A DNA stretch of 64,000 nt from Hyphomonas adhaerens MHS-3 (GTDB lineage: Bacteria; Pseudomonadota; Alphaproteobacteria; Caulobacterales; Hyphomonadaceae), in assembly GCF_000685235.1 (NCBI RefSeq), contig NZ_ARYH01000004.1, positions 62,001-126,000 of the forward strand. Reading direction: 5' to 3'. Positions 43,488-52,744 of the stretch are shown piece by piece (position 1 is the first letter of the stretch; the number at the start of each line of letters is the position of its first letter). The notes beneath the pieces were generated by a model. It was not told where the DNA came from, searched no databases, and saw nothing but the letters and a program-made list of their open reading frames with translations. Both the position numbers and the translations under genes were made by a program.

Positions 43488-45161
43488 TCACGCCTCTTGC
43501 GAATTCTCCGCTTCCGAATTCTCTGCTTCAAAATTCTTCATCGCCTTCAATTCGTCTCGCAACCCCAGGTAAAGGCTGAAGCAACACGCGAGCAGGATGA
43601 AGGTGAAAGGCAATGCGGCGGTGATCGTACCCGCCTGCAAGGACTGGAGCACATCTGTGCCGCCACCATACAAAAGGGCCGACGCGGTCAGTCCGAGCAT
43701 GCAGGCCCAGAAGACACGCTGCGCGACCGGGGCGTCCGTCTTGCCGCCGCTGGTGATCGTATCGACCACAAGCGCGCCGGAATCCGCCGACGTCACAATG
43801 AAGACAACCAGCAGGAAAATGGCGACGACGGACGTAATCTCCGCGAATGGAAGATCTTCCAGCATCTGGAACAGGACAAGCGAAGCACTGCTCACGCCAT
43901 CGGCCAGTTCACCCGTGCCCGACTGGTTGAGGGTCAGCGCCGTTTTGCCAAATGCCGTGAACCAGATCACGCAGATGGTGAAAGGCGCTAGCAGGACGAC
44001 GGCGAAGTATTCCCGCACGGTCCGCCCCTTGGAAATCCGCGCGATGAACATGCCAACGAACGGCGACCAGGAAATCCACCAGGCCCAATAGAAAATGGTC
44101 CAGTCGTGGAACCAAACGATGTCTGGCCGATCCACCCAGTTGGTCAGCGCAGGCGTATCGGTGATGTAGGCCAGAAGGTTCTGCCCCAACCCGGTGAAGA
44201 TCAGGATTGTCGGCCCGGCAATGACCACAAAGATCAGCAAGCCAAAGGCAATGCCCATATTGATGTTGCTGAGCAGTTTCACCCCACCGTCCATGCCGCG
44301 CAGAACGGACAGCACCGCCAGCCCCGTCATGAACGCGATCAAGGCGATCTGCAGGTAGCGGTTCGGTTCGAACCCGAAGAGGTAGGCCAGTCCGCTGGTC
44401 GCCTGGGTCGCGCCGATGCCGATTGTCGTGGCCAGTCCGAACACCGTCGAAACGACCGCGAACATATCGATGATATGGCCGGGCCAGCCCCAGACGCGCT
44501 CGCCGAAGACATGGTAACAGGCAGATCGTATGCTGAGCGGCAAGCCCTTGTTGTGGGCAAAGAAACCCAGCGCCAGTCCGACAATGGCGTAGATGGCCCA
44601 GGGCGCCAGCCCCCAGTGGAAGATGGTCGCGCTGAACGCAAGCCGCTCCGCCGCCGGAGTTGCCGGTGGTACATTCAGCGGCGTGCCGTACCAATCTGTG
44701 TAGTAGGCGAGCGGTTCAGCCGCCCCATAGAACATGAATCCTACCCCGACGCCTGCAGCAAACAGCATGGCCACCCAGGAATGGATCTTGAATTCCGGTT
44801 CGGCAGACGCGCCGCCCAACCGGATCCGCCCCATTGGACTGAACGCAAGGTACAGTGCAAAGGCGAAAACGATCACGGGCGTGACGGCGAACAGCCAGTC
44901 TGCGCGCTGGAGCGTCCAGGTCTTGGCCGCCGTCAGGTAAAGCGTCGCGGCATCCGGAAAGATGAGACTCATCGCTCCGAACAGGACGATCAGGCCTGCG
45001 CTGAGGAAAAAGACCGGGTTATGGACGTCCAGCCCTGCGATTTCGACATTGTCCTGGCCGACTTCGTAGTCGGTTTCATAAACAAACAGGGTTTCTTCTT
45101 CGGCGGGGGATGTTTCGGGTGCGTCAGCAGCCGATACGCTTGGGTCGAAATCTTGAGCCAT
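43488..45161 (-). CDS. BCCT-family betaine/choline/carnitine transporter
   Basis: A 557-residue inner-membrane transporter with about 12 transmembrane segments. BCCT landmarks: SWVAMLFAAGVGVGFMFYGAAEPLAYY, IFHWGLAPWAIYAIVGLALGFFAH, the Trp-rich segment WTIFYWAWWISWSPFVGMFIARISKGRTVREY, and VTSADSGALVVDTITSGG. It probably takes up glycine betaine, choline or a related quaternary amine with Na+ or H+. The acidic N- and C-terminal tails (NFEAENSEAENSQEA) may be osmosensory. Divergent from the TonB receptor over 243 bp. Confidence 0.93.
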   Translation of the reverse strand: MAQDFDPSVSAADAPETSPAEEETLFVYETDYEVGQDNVEIAGLDVHNPVFFLSAGLIVLFGAMSLIFPDAATLYLTAAKTWTLQRADWLFAVTPVIVFAFALYLAFSPMGRIRLGGASAEPEFKIHSWVAMLFAAGVGVGFMFYGAAEPLAYYTDWYGTPLNVPPATPAAERLAFSATIFHWGLAPWAIYAIVGLALGFFAHNKGLPLSIRSACYHVFGERVWGWPGHIIDMFAVVSTVFGLATTIGIGATQATSGLAYLFGFEPNRYLQIALIAFMTGLAVLSVLRGMDGGVKLLSNINMGIAFGLLIFVVIAGPTILIFTGLGQNLLAYITDTPALTNWVDRPDIVWFHDWTIFYWAWWISWSPFVGMFIARISKGRTVREYFAVVLLAPFTICVIWFTAFGKTALTLNQSGTGELADGVSSASLVLFQMLEDLPFAEITSVVAIFLLVVFIVTSADSGALVVDTITSGGKTDAPVAQRVFWACMLGLTASALLYGGGTDVLQSLQAGTITAALPFTFILLACCFSLYLGLRDELKAMKNFEAENSEAENSQEA

Positions 45162-45404
45162 ACGCGGCTATTGCCGTAATTACGTCGATAGTCAAATGAT
45201 CGGGGTGCAGGTGGGGACACCCCGGATACACAGAATGTGGACTTTGTGTAACAGTTTGCAGCCAATCCGGGGGATATAACAGCCCCAGCCCTTTAGATTA
45301 TCGAAATAACCAAGTAGCTCAGACACATCGAGCAGCCACGATTCTATTGCTGCGCGCCCGTTCGGTGTGCGCGCCACGGCTGGAATTGACCCAAGGGGAA
45401 GAAT
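45162..45404. other. Divergent promoter region, BCCT transporter / TonB receptor
   Basis: 243 bp with no gene. It contains GGGGTG-N10-CACCCC near 45200-45221 and GCGCGC-N11-GCGCGC at 45352-45374 just before the receptor. Either could affect transcription or mRNA structure; no known operator is recognised. Confidence 0.4.
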
Positions 45405-48038
45405 ATGAAGAAGTTAAAGTACGGCGCGTCGCTGATGGCGATCGCCGGCCTCGTCGCGACGTATGCCCACGCTCAGGAAACTGCACCGGCACAGCCGGCT
45501 GCGAAGGTAAAGCGTCTTCAGGCCGTCACCGTCACCGCCACCAAGCGTTCAGAAAGCGCCCAGAGCATTCCTGTCGCCGTGACCGCACTCGGCGAGCAGG
45601 AACTTCAATCGCTCGGCGTGAAAAGCTTCAATGACTACCTGATTCAGCTACCGGGCGTGACCGCTGGCGGCGCTGGCCCCGGCCAGAACACGATTTACAT
45701 CCGCGGCCTCGCATCGACGACTCCGAACCTGACCGTTGCCGGCGTGGCTGGTCTTGCGCCGAACGTCAGCTTCTATCTCGACGAACAGCCGCTGGCCCAG
45801 CCGGGCCGTAACCTCGACGTCTACGCCGCCGACATTGAGCGCGTGGAAGTCCTTTCCGGTCCGCAAGGCACTCTCTTCGGGGCCAGCTCCCAGGCCGGTA
45901 CGGTTCGCATGATCACGAACAAACCTTCGCTGAACGGCTTTGATGCCGGCTTCAACGCGGCGACCTCGTTCACCGATGGCGGCGAGATGAGCAACAGCGT
46001 CGATGTGATGATCAATCTTCCGATCAACGACAAACTGGCTGTCCGCGGCGTGGTCTATACCGACTCACAAGGCGGCTATATCGACAATGTCGGCGGGACA
46101 CTCTCGGCCGCAGAATCAGCCCGTTTCCGCTCAGCCGGAACCGTTCGCGCGAATGGCGTTCCGGTCAGCCGCCAACGTGATGGCTTCCAATCTGCAACAC
46201 AAGTTGCGGACAATCTGACAGACGACAAAACAACAAACGACAACGCTCTTCTGGCAGACTTGTCCGATGTCAATTTCATTTCTGCCAACAATGGCACCAT
46301 CGCCGAAAACGACATCAATGACGTGACGTATAAGGGCTTCCGCCTGAGTGGCCTGTACGAAATTAACGAGGACTGGGACATCCTGCTCCAGCACTCCCAA
46401 CAGCAGATCGATGCCGAAGGTGTCTTCTCCGCCGATCCGGAACTGGACGATTACGACATTGTCCGCTTCACGCCGGAAAACACCGAGGACAAATTCCACA
46501 ATACTGCCTGGACGGTGAACGGCCGCCTGGGGGCACTGGAAGCCGTCTACACTGGCGCGTATACGGAACGCACGACAGACCAGACCGTCGACTATTCCGA
46601 CTATCTGTTCGTCGGCCAGTATCTGCCTTACTATATCTGTGACTACTCGGTCACCTATCCGGCCGCAGCACCGACAGGCACCTGCTACGCCCCGAACCTC
46701 TATGTGACATCGCACAGCGAAACGAAGGTTCAGACGCACGAGCTGCGCTTCAATACGCCCGAACAGTATCGCTGGCGCGCCACCTTCGGCGGCTTCTTCA
46801 GCGACCTTGAACTGGCCGAACGCAATGACTTCGTCTATCCGGGATCAACCCAGGTTGCCTACACGGACGGCACAATCGGCTTCGCACCGAACTATCCGCT
46901 GACCAATGTGGATGCCGTTGGTGCAATCGGCGATGCCTATCCGGGCTATTACAGCCAGCCAGGCCCCTTCCCGGCCGGTGTGATCTTCCGCAATGACGTG
47001 AAACGCACGGACAAGCAGCTTGGCATCTTCGGCGAAACCAGCTTCGACCTCACCGACCAGTTCTCCCTGACATTAGGTGCCCGTTACTATGATGTTGAAG
47101 TGGACCTGGAAGGCAGCGCCAACTCGTCCTTCTACAACCTTTATACTGAAAGCGACCAGCAGGTATTCGGTACCAACATCTCCTACATCTACGGCCCGGA
47201 CAGGCCGGCGGGTAACCCGGATAAGGCGGCGACTGACGGCTTCATCTACAAGGTCACAGGTGAGTGGACGCCAACCGCCGACACGCTGTTCTATGCAACC
47301 TATTCGGAAGGTTTCCGCCCAGGCCTGCTGAACCGCCCAGGTGGCGCGCAGGGCCCCGGCGGCTACGTTGTGCCGTATGCTGTGGATACTGACGAAGTGA
47401 AGAACTATGAGATCGGCTGGAAAACCGAGCTCTTCGACAATTCGCTGCGTTTCAATGGATCGGCCTTCTTTGTCAAAGTCGATGGCCTGCAGACGACCAT
47501 CTTCGATCCGTCGATCGTCAACCTGTTCTTCTCGGACAACGCGGCGAACGCGGAAATCCAGGGCGTCGAGGGTGACTTCACCTGGGCCCCGGCATCTATT
47601 GAAGGCCTGACCGTCGCCGGTGCCTTCTCCTTCCTGGATACGGAGATCACGGAAGTCCTGGTGCCGACCAATGATGTCGTCAAAGGATCGGACCTCGCCT
47701 TCGCGCCGTCCTATCAGGGTAACCTGCGTGTCCGCTATGAGTGGGATCTTGAACAGCAGATTGCTGGTCAGTCGCTCCGCGCCCACGTGATGCCACAGGT
47801 CATCATCTCTGATGACTCGTTCACCGATGTGATCGAGATCAACAAGATGAAACTCGACGGCTACACCACGCTCGGTGCATCCGCGGGTGTGACAGGCGAC
47901 AACTGGACGGCCGAACTCTTCGCCACCAACCTGACGAATGAGTATGCGGCCCTCAGCGGCAGCTTTGTCTATGACCGCGAGCGCATCACGCCGATGCGGC
48001 CAAGAACGATTGGGATCCGCTTCTCCTACGACTACTAG
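45405..48038 (+). CDS. TonB-dependent outer-membrane receptor
   Basis: An 877-residue receptor with a signal peptide (cleavage near AHA-QE). The TonB-box-like region VKRLQAVTVTATKR leads into the plug domain (PVAVTALGEQELQSLGVKSFNDYLIQLPGV, NTIYIRGLAS, DIERVEVLSGPQGTLFGASSQAGTVRMITNKP). The beta-barrel fills the rest and ends in RFSYDY, with the terminal aromatic residue in place. It probably imports an organic ligand rather than plain siderophore, as is common in this clade; the ligand is unknown. AAGGGGAAG precedes the ATG. Followed by a terminator and a sulfotransferase gene. Confidence 0.95.
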   Translation: MKKLKYGASLMAIAGLVATYAHAQETAPAQPAAKVKRLQAVTVTATKRSESAQSIPVAVTALGEQELQSLGVKSFNDYLIQLPGVTAGGAGPGQNTIYIRGLASTTPNLTVAGVAGLAPNVSFYLDEQPLAQPGRNLDVYAADIERVEVLSGPQGTLFGASSQAGTVRMITNKPSLNGFDAGFNAATSFTDGGEMSNSVDVMINLPINDKLAVRGVVYTDSQGGYIDNVGGTLSAAESARFRSAGTVRANGVPVSRQRDGFQSATQVADNLTDDKTTNDNALLADLSDVNFISANNGTIAENDINDVTYKGFRLSGLYEINEDWDILLQHSQQQIDAEGVFSADPELDDYDIVRFTPENTEDKFHNTAWTVNGRLGALEAVYTGAYTERTTDQTVDYSDYLFVGQYLPYYICDYSVTYPAAAPTGTCYAPNLYVTSHSETKVQTHELRFNTPEQYRWRATFGGFFSDLELAERNDFVYPGSTQVAYTDGTIGFAPNYPLTNVDAVGAIGDAYPGYYSQPGPFPAGVIFRNDVKRTDKQLGIFGETSFDLTDQFSLTLGARYYDVEVDLEGSANSSFYNLYTESDQQVFGTNISYIYGPDRPAGNPDKAATDGFIYKVTGEWTPTADTLFYATYSEGFRPGLLNRPGGAQGPGGYVVPYAVDTDEVKNYEIGWKTELFDNSLRFNGSAFFVKVDGLQTTIFDPSIVNLFFSDNAANAEIQGVEGDFTWAPASIEGLTVAGAFSFLDTEITEVLVPTNDVVKGSDLAFAPSYQGNLRVRYEWDLEQQIAGQSLRAHVMPQVIISDDSFTDVIEINKMKLDGYTTLGASAGVTGDNWTAELFATNLTNEYAALSGSFVYDRERITPMRPRTIGIRFSYDY

Positions 48039-48063
48039 GACAGCCCAAGACTTGATCCTGAAG

Positions 48064-48097
48064 CAGCGCCCTGACACTTTCAGGGCGCTGTTTTCTT
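48064..48097 (+). terminator. Rho-independent terminator after the TonB receptor
   Basis: CAGCGCCCTG and CAGGGCGCTG form a perfect 10-bp stem with a 7-base loop, followed by TTTTCTTATT. It lies 26 bp after the stop and 22 bp before the sulfotransferase start. Confidence 0.93.
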
Positions 48098-48118
48098 ATT
48101 GAGGAATACCCTGACGCG

Positions 48119-50110
48119 ATGACCGAACCGGCCACACCTGAAGCCGCCCTGCAGCAGGCGCAGAAGTCCATCCAGTCCGGCGATTTCCAGACCGCGTCGA
48201 AGATCACGTCCGAGGTTCTGGCGCAGCATCCGCAGCACCGGGACGCCCTGTACATGGCCGCGGTCTGCGCCAGGTATCAAAACCGCCATGATGACGCGTT
48301 CGCCCGCCTTGCAGACCTCAAATTGGTTTCGCCGGACTATGGCCGTGCCTGGCAGGAAGAAGGCCATCTTCGCCGCAAGCTGGGCGATAGCGCCGGTGCC
48401 CTGACGGCCTTTGAACGTGCCACCCGGTACAACCCGTCCCTCATTGCCAGCTGGAAGGCCCTCGCAGACCTGCAGGCCGCCAGCGGCAATACAGTTGCCG
48501 CGAACAATGCGCTTGCACAGGCTCAGAGGCTGCAGGCATTGCCGCGCGAGCTGCTAGCGGTGACCAATCACATTCATGAAGGGCGAATTTTCCGGGCCGA
48601 GGAAATCGCGCGGGCCTTCCTGCAGCGCAATCCGACGCACGTTGAAGGCATGCGCCTGCTCGCTGACATCGGTTCGCGCCTGGGCGTTCAGGAAGATGCC
48701 GACTTCCTGCTGGAAAGTGCCGTAGAGCTCGATCCGGACAACATTCAGCTCCGTCTCGACTACATCCAGGTCCTGCGGAAGCGGCAGAAATTCGCCGCCG
48801 CCCTGGAGCAGGCAAACATCCTGATGGCCCGTGACCCGGACAATCCGATCTTTCAGTCCCACTATGCCATCGAGAGCATGCAGGCTGGCGACTATGAAAC
48901 AGCGCTTGAGTATTTCGACCGCGTCTTGACGGCCCTGCCGGACGATCCGGCAACACTCGTATCGCGCGGTCATGCCCTGAAGACTTATGGGCGCACAGAG
49001 GACGCAGTGGCCTCTTACCGGCGCGCGACGGAAGTCGCTCCAGGCCATGGCGACGCCTGGTATGGGCTGGCGAACCTGAAGACCTATCGCTTCACGGATG
49101 ATGAACTCACAACCATGGAAGCGCAGGCGGCATCGCCGGATCTGGATCACATGTCACGCATCCATATCGCGTTTGCACTCGGCAAGGCGCGGGAGGATCA
49201 GAAGGACTATGATGCAGCCTTCGCCGCCTATGCCAGCGGCAACGCGCTGAAGCACCAGACAATCCGCTACACGACCGAACAGATGCAGGCCGAACTTGCA
49301 GCGCAGAAAAAACACTGCACGGCATCCCTGTTCGAAAACCAGAGCGGCAAGGGCGATCCGGCGCCGGATCCGATCTTCATCCTCGGCCTGCCCCGGGCCG
49401 GTTCAACACTGATCGAACAGATCCTTGCCTCACACCCGGATGTCGATGGCACTTTGGAGCTGCCGAACATTCTGTCCCTGGCCCACCACCTTCGCGGCCG
49501 CAGCCAGATAACGGACCGGGACCGCTACCCCCGTATCCTGCACGAAATGCCGGCGGAAGAGCTGAGCGCGCTCGGCCAGGATTATATTGAAAACACGCGG
49601 ATACACCGGCAGGGCGCGCCCTTCTTCACCGACAAGATGCCGAACAATTTCCGCCATATCGGCCTGATCCACCTGATCCTGCCGAATGCGAAGATCATTG
49701 ATGCCCGGCGCAACCCGATGGATTGCTGCTGGTCCGGGTACAAGCAACTCTTCGCCGAGGGGCAGGAGTTCACCTATAGCCTGGAGGATATCGGCCAGTA
49801 TTACCGCGCCTATGTCGACCTCATGGAACACTGGGACGCCGTCCTGCCCCCGGGCCGGATTCTGCGCGTCCAGCACGAGGACGTCCTGGATGACCTGGAG
49901 GGACAGGTTCGGCGCCTGCTGGATTATTGCGGCCTGCCCTTCGATGAGCGCTGCGTGAACTTCCACCAGACCGAACGCGCTGTCAGGACGGCAAGTTCTG
50001 AACAGGTTCGTCGTCCGATCAACAAAGGCGGACTTGAACAATGGCGCCCATATGAGGCACACCTTGGACCTCTGAAATCCGCGTTGGGGCCAGACCTCGC
50101 GCCAGCTTAG
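48119..50110 (+). CDS. TPR-repeat sulfotransferase
   Basis: A 663-residue protein. Residues 1 to about 370 contain tetratricopeptide repeats (TPEAALQQAQKSIQSGDFQTASK, DSAGALTAFERATRYNPSLIASWKALADL, EDAVASYRRATEVAPGHGDAWYGLAN). The C-terminal part is a sulfotransferase: 5'-phosphosulfate loop FILGLPRAGSTLIEQIL near residue 420 and 3'-phosphate motif IDARRNPMDCCWSGY. It probably transfers sulfate from PAPS. Proteins of this layout often follow TonB receptors in marine alphaproteobacteria and gammaproteobacteria; the acceptor is not known. Confidence 0.88.
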   Translation: MTEPATPEAALQQAQKSIQSGDFQTASKITSEVLAQHPQHRDALYMAAVCARYQNRHDDAFARLADLKLVSPDYGRAWQEEGHLRRKLGDSAGALTAFERATRYNPSLIASWKALADLQAASGNTVAANNALAQAQRLQALPRELLAVTNHIHEGRIFRAEEIARAFLQRNPTHVEGMRLLADIGSRLGVQEDADFLLESAVELDPDNIQLRLDYIQVLRKRQKFAAALEQANILMARDPDNPIFQSHYAIESMQAGDYETALEYFDRVLTALPDDPATLVSRGHALKTYGRTEDAVASYRRATEVAPGHGDAWYGLANLKTYRFTDDELTTMEAQAASPDLDHMSRIHIAFALGKAREDQKDYDAAFAAYASGNALKHQTIRYTTEQMQAELAAQKKHCTASLFENQSGKGDPAPDPIFILGLPRAGSTLIEQILASHPDVDGTLELPNILSLAHHLRGRSQITDRDRYPRILHEMPAEELSALGQDYIENTRIHRQGAPFFTDKMPNNFRHIGLIHLILPNAKIIDARRNPMDCCWSGYKQLFAEGQEFTYSLEDIGQYYRAYVDLMEHWDAVLPPGRILRVQHEDVLDDLEGQVRRLLDYCGLPFDERCVNFHQTERAVRTASSEQVRRPINKGGLEQWRPYEAHLGPLKSALGPDLAPA

Positions 50111-50120
50111 GTTCAAGACA

Positions 50121-50603
50121 TTGAGCAAACGGTCTGAAGATGCGCTCATCGCCCTGCGCAAGATCCAGCGCATAACCGAATTGTCGTCCAAACGGCTTGC
50201 CGTGATGGCCGGCCTGACACCTTCACAGCTGAGTGTGCTGCGCATCCTCACGGAATATCCCGAAGTCTCGGCGGGCTATCTCGCCAAAGCTACCCAATTG
50301 AAGCATGCCACCATCACCAGCCTGATCGACAAGCTCGAAGCGCGCAGCCTCATCGCGCGCCGCAGGTGCGACGAAGATAAACGCCGTGTCTGGTTGCGCC
50401 TCCTGCCAGCAGGCAAGACCGCGCTGGCGGATGCTCCCGACCCGTTGCACCAGATCTTTTCGGAGCGCTTCAATGCCCTGCCGGACTGGCAGCAGGCGAT
50501 GCTGATTGCCTCTCTGGAGCAGGTGACCAATTTATTGGATGCCGAAGATCTGGAAGCTGCCCCTATGCTGGATGTAGGTGAGCTGGACAAGCATCCCTTG
50601 TAG
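50121..50603 (+). CDS. MarR-family transcriptional regulator
   Basis: A 160-residue winged-helix protein. The DNA-binding region is MAGLTPSQLSVLRILTEYPEVSAGYLAKATQLKHATITSLIDKLEARSLIARRRCDEDKRRVWLRLLPAG, with the recognition helix and the Asp/Arg-rich wing. It starts at TTG, 10 bp after the sulfotransferase stop, so it may be co-transcribed with it. It could also control the convergent catabolic genes. Effector unknown. Confidence 0.88.
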   Translation: MSKRSEDALIALRKIQRITELSSKRLAVMAGLTPSQLSVLRILTEYPEVSAGYLAKATQLKHATITSLIDKLEARSLIARRRCDEDKRRVWLRLLPAGKTALADAPDPLHQIFSERFNALPDWQQAMLIASLEQVTNLLDAEDLEAAPMLDVGELDKHPL

Positions 50604-50709
50604 GAGTGCTTTCTACAGCGCCAGACACCTGTAACGGAACACCGCGCGTGGTCTCTACGCGGATGGCTTCCGCCTCTTACAGAGCATTAGGCCGACCGGC
50701 TACCGGTCG
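50604..50709. other. Convergent gap with a hairpin over a stop codon
   Basis: The gap has no gene. CGACCGG and CCGGTCG (50693-50709) form a 7-bp stem whose 3-base loop is exactly the stop codon of the SDR gene. No T-run; it may be a weak bidirectional 3'-end structure. Confidence 0.4.
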
Positions 50710-51473
50710 CCCTGACCGTCATCAACACGGATGCTGGTGCCGGTGACGGCATCCGACGCAGGCCCGACCAAATAAAGCAATGTGGAGTCGAGTTGGGCGG
50801 GATTGCCAATGCGTTTGCGGGGAAAATGCTGAGCGATATCTCCCATGCGGCTGAGCATGCCGTCCATCATCTCGGATTCAAACGCACCCGGCGCAATCGC
50901 ATTTACATTGATGTTGTAGCGTGCCCACTCGACAGAGAGTGTCTCGGTCATCCTTACCACAGCGGCCTTGGATACCGAGTAGAGTGCCGCGCCTGAACCA
51001 TTGTAACTGTATGCTGCTGAAGACGCGATATTGACGATACGTCCCGGTTTCCCCGCCGCAATCAGCCGCCGCGCGACTTCACAACTCAGGATGAAGGGCG
51101 CCCGCACATTGATGTCCAGCACGCGATCGATGAGTTCGACTTCCATTTTGTGTGCGCGCTGCGCATCCGGAATGCCGGCATTGTTGACGAGAATGGAAAC
51201 GAGCCCCAGCGCTGCCTCGGCCTTCGCAACACCTTCTATCAACTGGTCTGCATCCGTTGCGTCCATCTTGATCGCAACGGCTTCCCCGCCGTCTTTCCGG
51301 ATCTCCTCCGCCAGGGCTTCCAAACGGTCGACGCGCCGGGCAGCCAATGCGACCTTGGCTCCGCAACTTGCAAGGACTTTCGCGAAGCGCAGGCCAAGTC
51401 CCGAAGACGCACCGGTGACCAATGCAGTTTGACCGGAAAGGTCTGTTGAATTGTTAGGGAGAGTATACGTCAT
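50700..51473 (-). CDS. Short-chain dehydrogenase/reductase
   Basis: A 257-residue classical SDR. The cofactor motif TGASSGLGL is near residue 20, NNAG in ILVNNAGIPD, and the catalytic Ser-Tyr-Lys in IASSAAYSYNGSGAALYSVSKAA, all in place. A 3-hydroxyacyl-CoA or alcohol dehydrogenase role is likely in this context. The ATG at 51473 shares its A with the upstream stop (TGATG); a GTG one codon earlier is the alternative. Last gene of a dehydrogenase set with two acyl-CoA dehydrogenases. Confidence 0.92.
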   Translation of the reverse strand: MTYTLPNNSTDLSGQTALVTGASSGLGLRFAKVLASCGAKVALAARRVDRLEALAEEIRKDGGEAVAIKMDATDADQLIEGVAKAEAALGLVSILVNNAGIPDAQRAHKMEVELIDRVLDINVRAPFILSCEVARRLIAAGKPGRIVNIASSAAYSYNGSGAALYSVSKAAVVRMTETLSVEWARYNINVNAIAPGAFESEMMDGMLSRMGDIAQHFPRKRIGNPAQLDSTLLYLVGPASDAVTGTSIRVDDGQGDR

Positions 51474-52729
51474 CACTTACGCTGCCCGCTTGTTGGTATG
51501 TCTTTGAACGGAATACCCTTGTCCACGCGGATATCTCCAGGCAGGCCCAGCACGCGTTCCCCGATAATGTTCCGAAGGATTTCATCTGAACCGCCCTCGA
51601 TACGGGTCGCTGGTGAGCGCATCAGCATCGCCTGGAACCGGCCGTTCTGAGGGCTGGTTTCATCCCATTGAACACCGGCCTGTCCCTGAAGGTCCAGTGC
51701 GTAAATCGCCAGGTCCTGCATCGTTGCACCCGCAACAAGCTTGCCGATCGAGTTTTCCGGTCCCGGTGTCTCGCCTTTCGACAGCGCCGTAATGGCACGC
51801 ATGCCTGTGTATTTAAGTCCGCTTTGACGAACGGCAAACTGCGCCAATTTCGACCGAACCGCAGAATCTTCAACGGCAGGACGTCCCTCAACCTCAGCCT
51901 CCATACAGAAGCGGAACAGTTCCGGAAATCCAGCAGACATCCCGGAGCCGATCGACAGACGTTCATTCATCAGTGTCGTGAGCGAAACTTCCCATCCCTG
52001 CCCAACAGCACCAAGCCGCTGTGCGTCCGGAATCCGGACATCCGTGAAATAGACCTCGTTGAAACCCGACGCACCGTTTGCCTGCTTGATCGGTACGACC
52101 TCTACACCCGGCGTCTTCATGGAGAGAAAGAACATGGTGAGCCCTTTGTGCTTCGGCACATCCGGGTCTGTTCGCGTGATCAGGAGCCCCCAGTCGGAAT
52201 TCTGGGCACCACTGGTCCAGATCTTCTGGCCATTGATGATCCAGTCGCCGGACCCGTCATCCGCCTTGACGGCGCGCGTGCGCAGGCCAGCCAGATCAGA
52301 GCCGCCAGCCGGTTCGGAGAAGAGCTGGCACCAGACCTCTTCGCCACTTGCCAGTGGCGGCAGCAATTCGCGCTTCTGCTCTTCCGATGCCCAGGTCATG
52401 ACGGTCGGACCGCACATGCCGTGGCCGATGGTGAACAGACCGCCTAGAGCCGCGTAGGGCCCTTCTTCCTGCCCCCAGATCACACGTTCAATCGGGGTCC
52501 GCGCAGCGCCGCCATATTCCTTCGGCCAATGCAGGCATGCCCAACCGGCATCGTATTTCTTCTTTTGCCATGCCTTGGCGGCAGCGATCGGGTCTTCGCT
52601 GACAACAGCGCTGGACCCAAAGCTGGCCCGGCGCAGTTCAGCCTCCAGGTGTTTCGGGGCATTGGCGTCAATCCAGGAGCGTACCTCCTTGCGGAAAGCT
52701 GCTTCTTCGGGTGTGTCTTCAAAATCCAT
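51473..52729 (-). CDS. Acyl-CoA dehydrogenase
   Basis: A 418-residue FAD enzyme that desaturates an acyl-CoA at the alpha-beta bond. Seen are WCQLFSEPAGGSDLAGL, DWIINGQKIWTSGA, SGFNEVYFTDVRIP and the C-terminal RIEGGSDEILRNIIGERVLGLP. The last region usually holds the FAD contact; the catalytic base is not certain by eye. It belongs to the long acyl-CoA dehydrogenase branch often paired with a second, shorter one (as here) for steroid or branched substrates, so the two may form a heteromer. 15 bp separate it from its partner gene. Confidence 0.92.
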   Translation of the reverse strand: MDFEDTPEEAAFRKEVRSWIDANAPKHLEAELRRASFGSSAVVSEDPIAAAKAWQKKKYDAGWACLHWPKEYGGAARTPIERVIWGQEEGPYAALGGLFTIGHGMCGPTVMTWASEEQKRELLPPLASGEEVWCQLFSEPAGGSDLAGLRTRAVKADDGSGDWIINGQKIWTSGAQNSDWGLLITRTDPDVPKHKGLTMFFLSMKTPGVEVVPIKQANGASGFNEVYFTDVRIPDAQRLGAVGQGWEVSLTTLMNERLSIGSGMSAGFPELFRFCMEAEVEGRPAVEDSAVRSKLAQFAVRQSGLKYTGMRAITALSKGETPGPENSIGKLVAGATMQDLAIYALDLQGQAGVQWDETSPQNGRFQAMLMRSPATRIEGGSDEILRNIIGERVLGLPGDIRVDKGIPFKDIPTSGQRK

Positions 52730-52744
52730 ATCCGTGCCCTTTCC

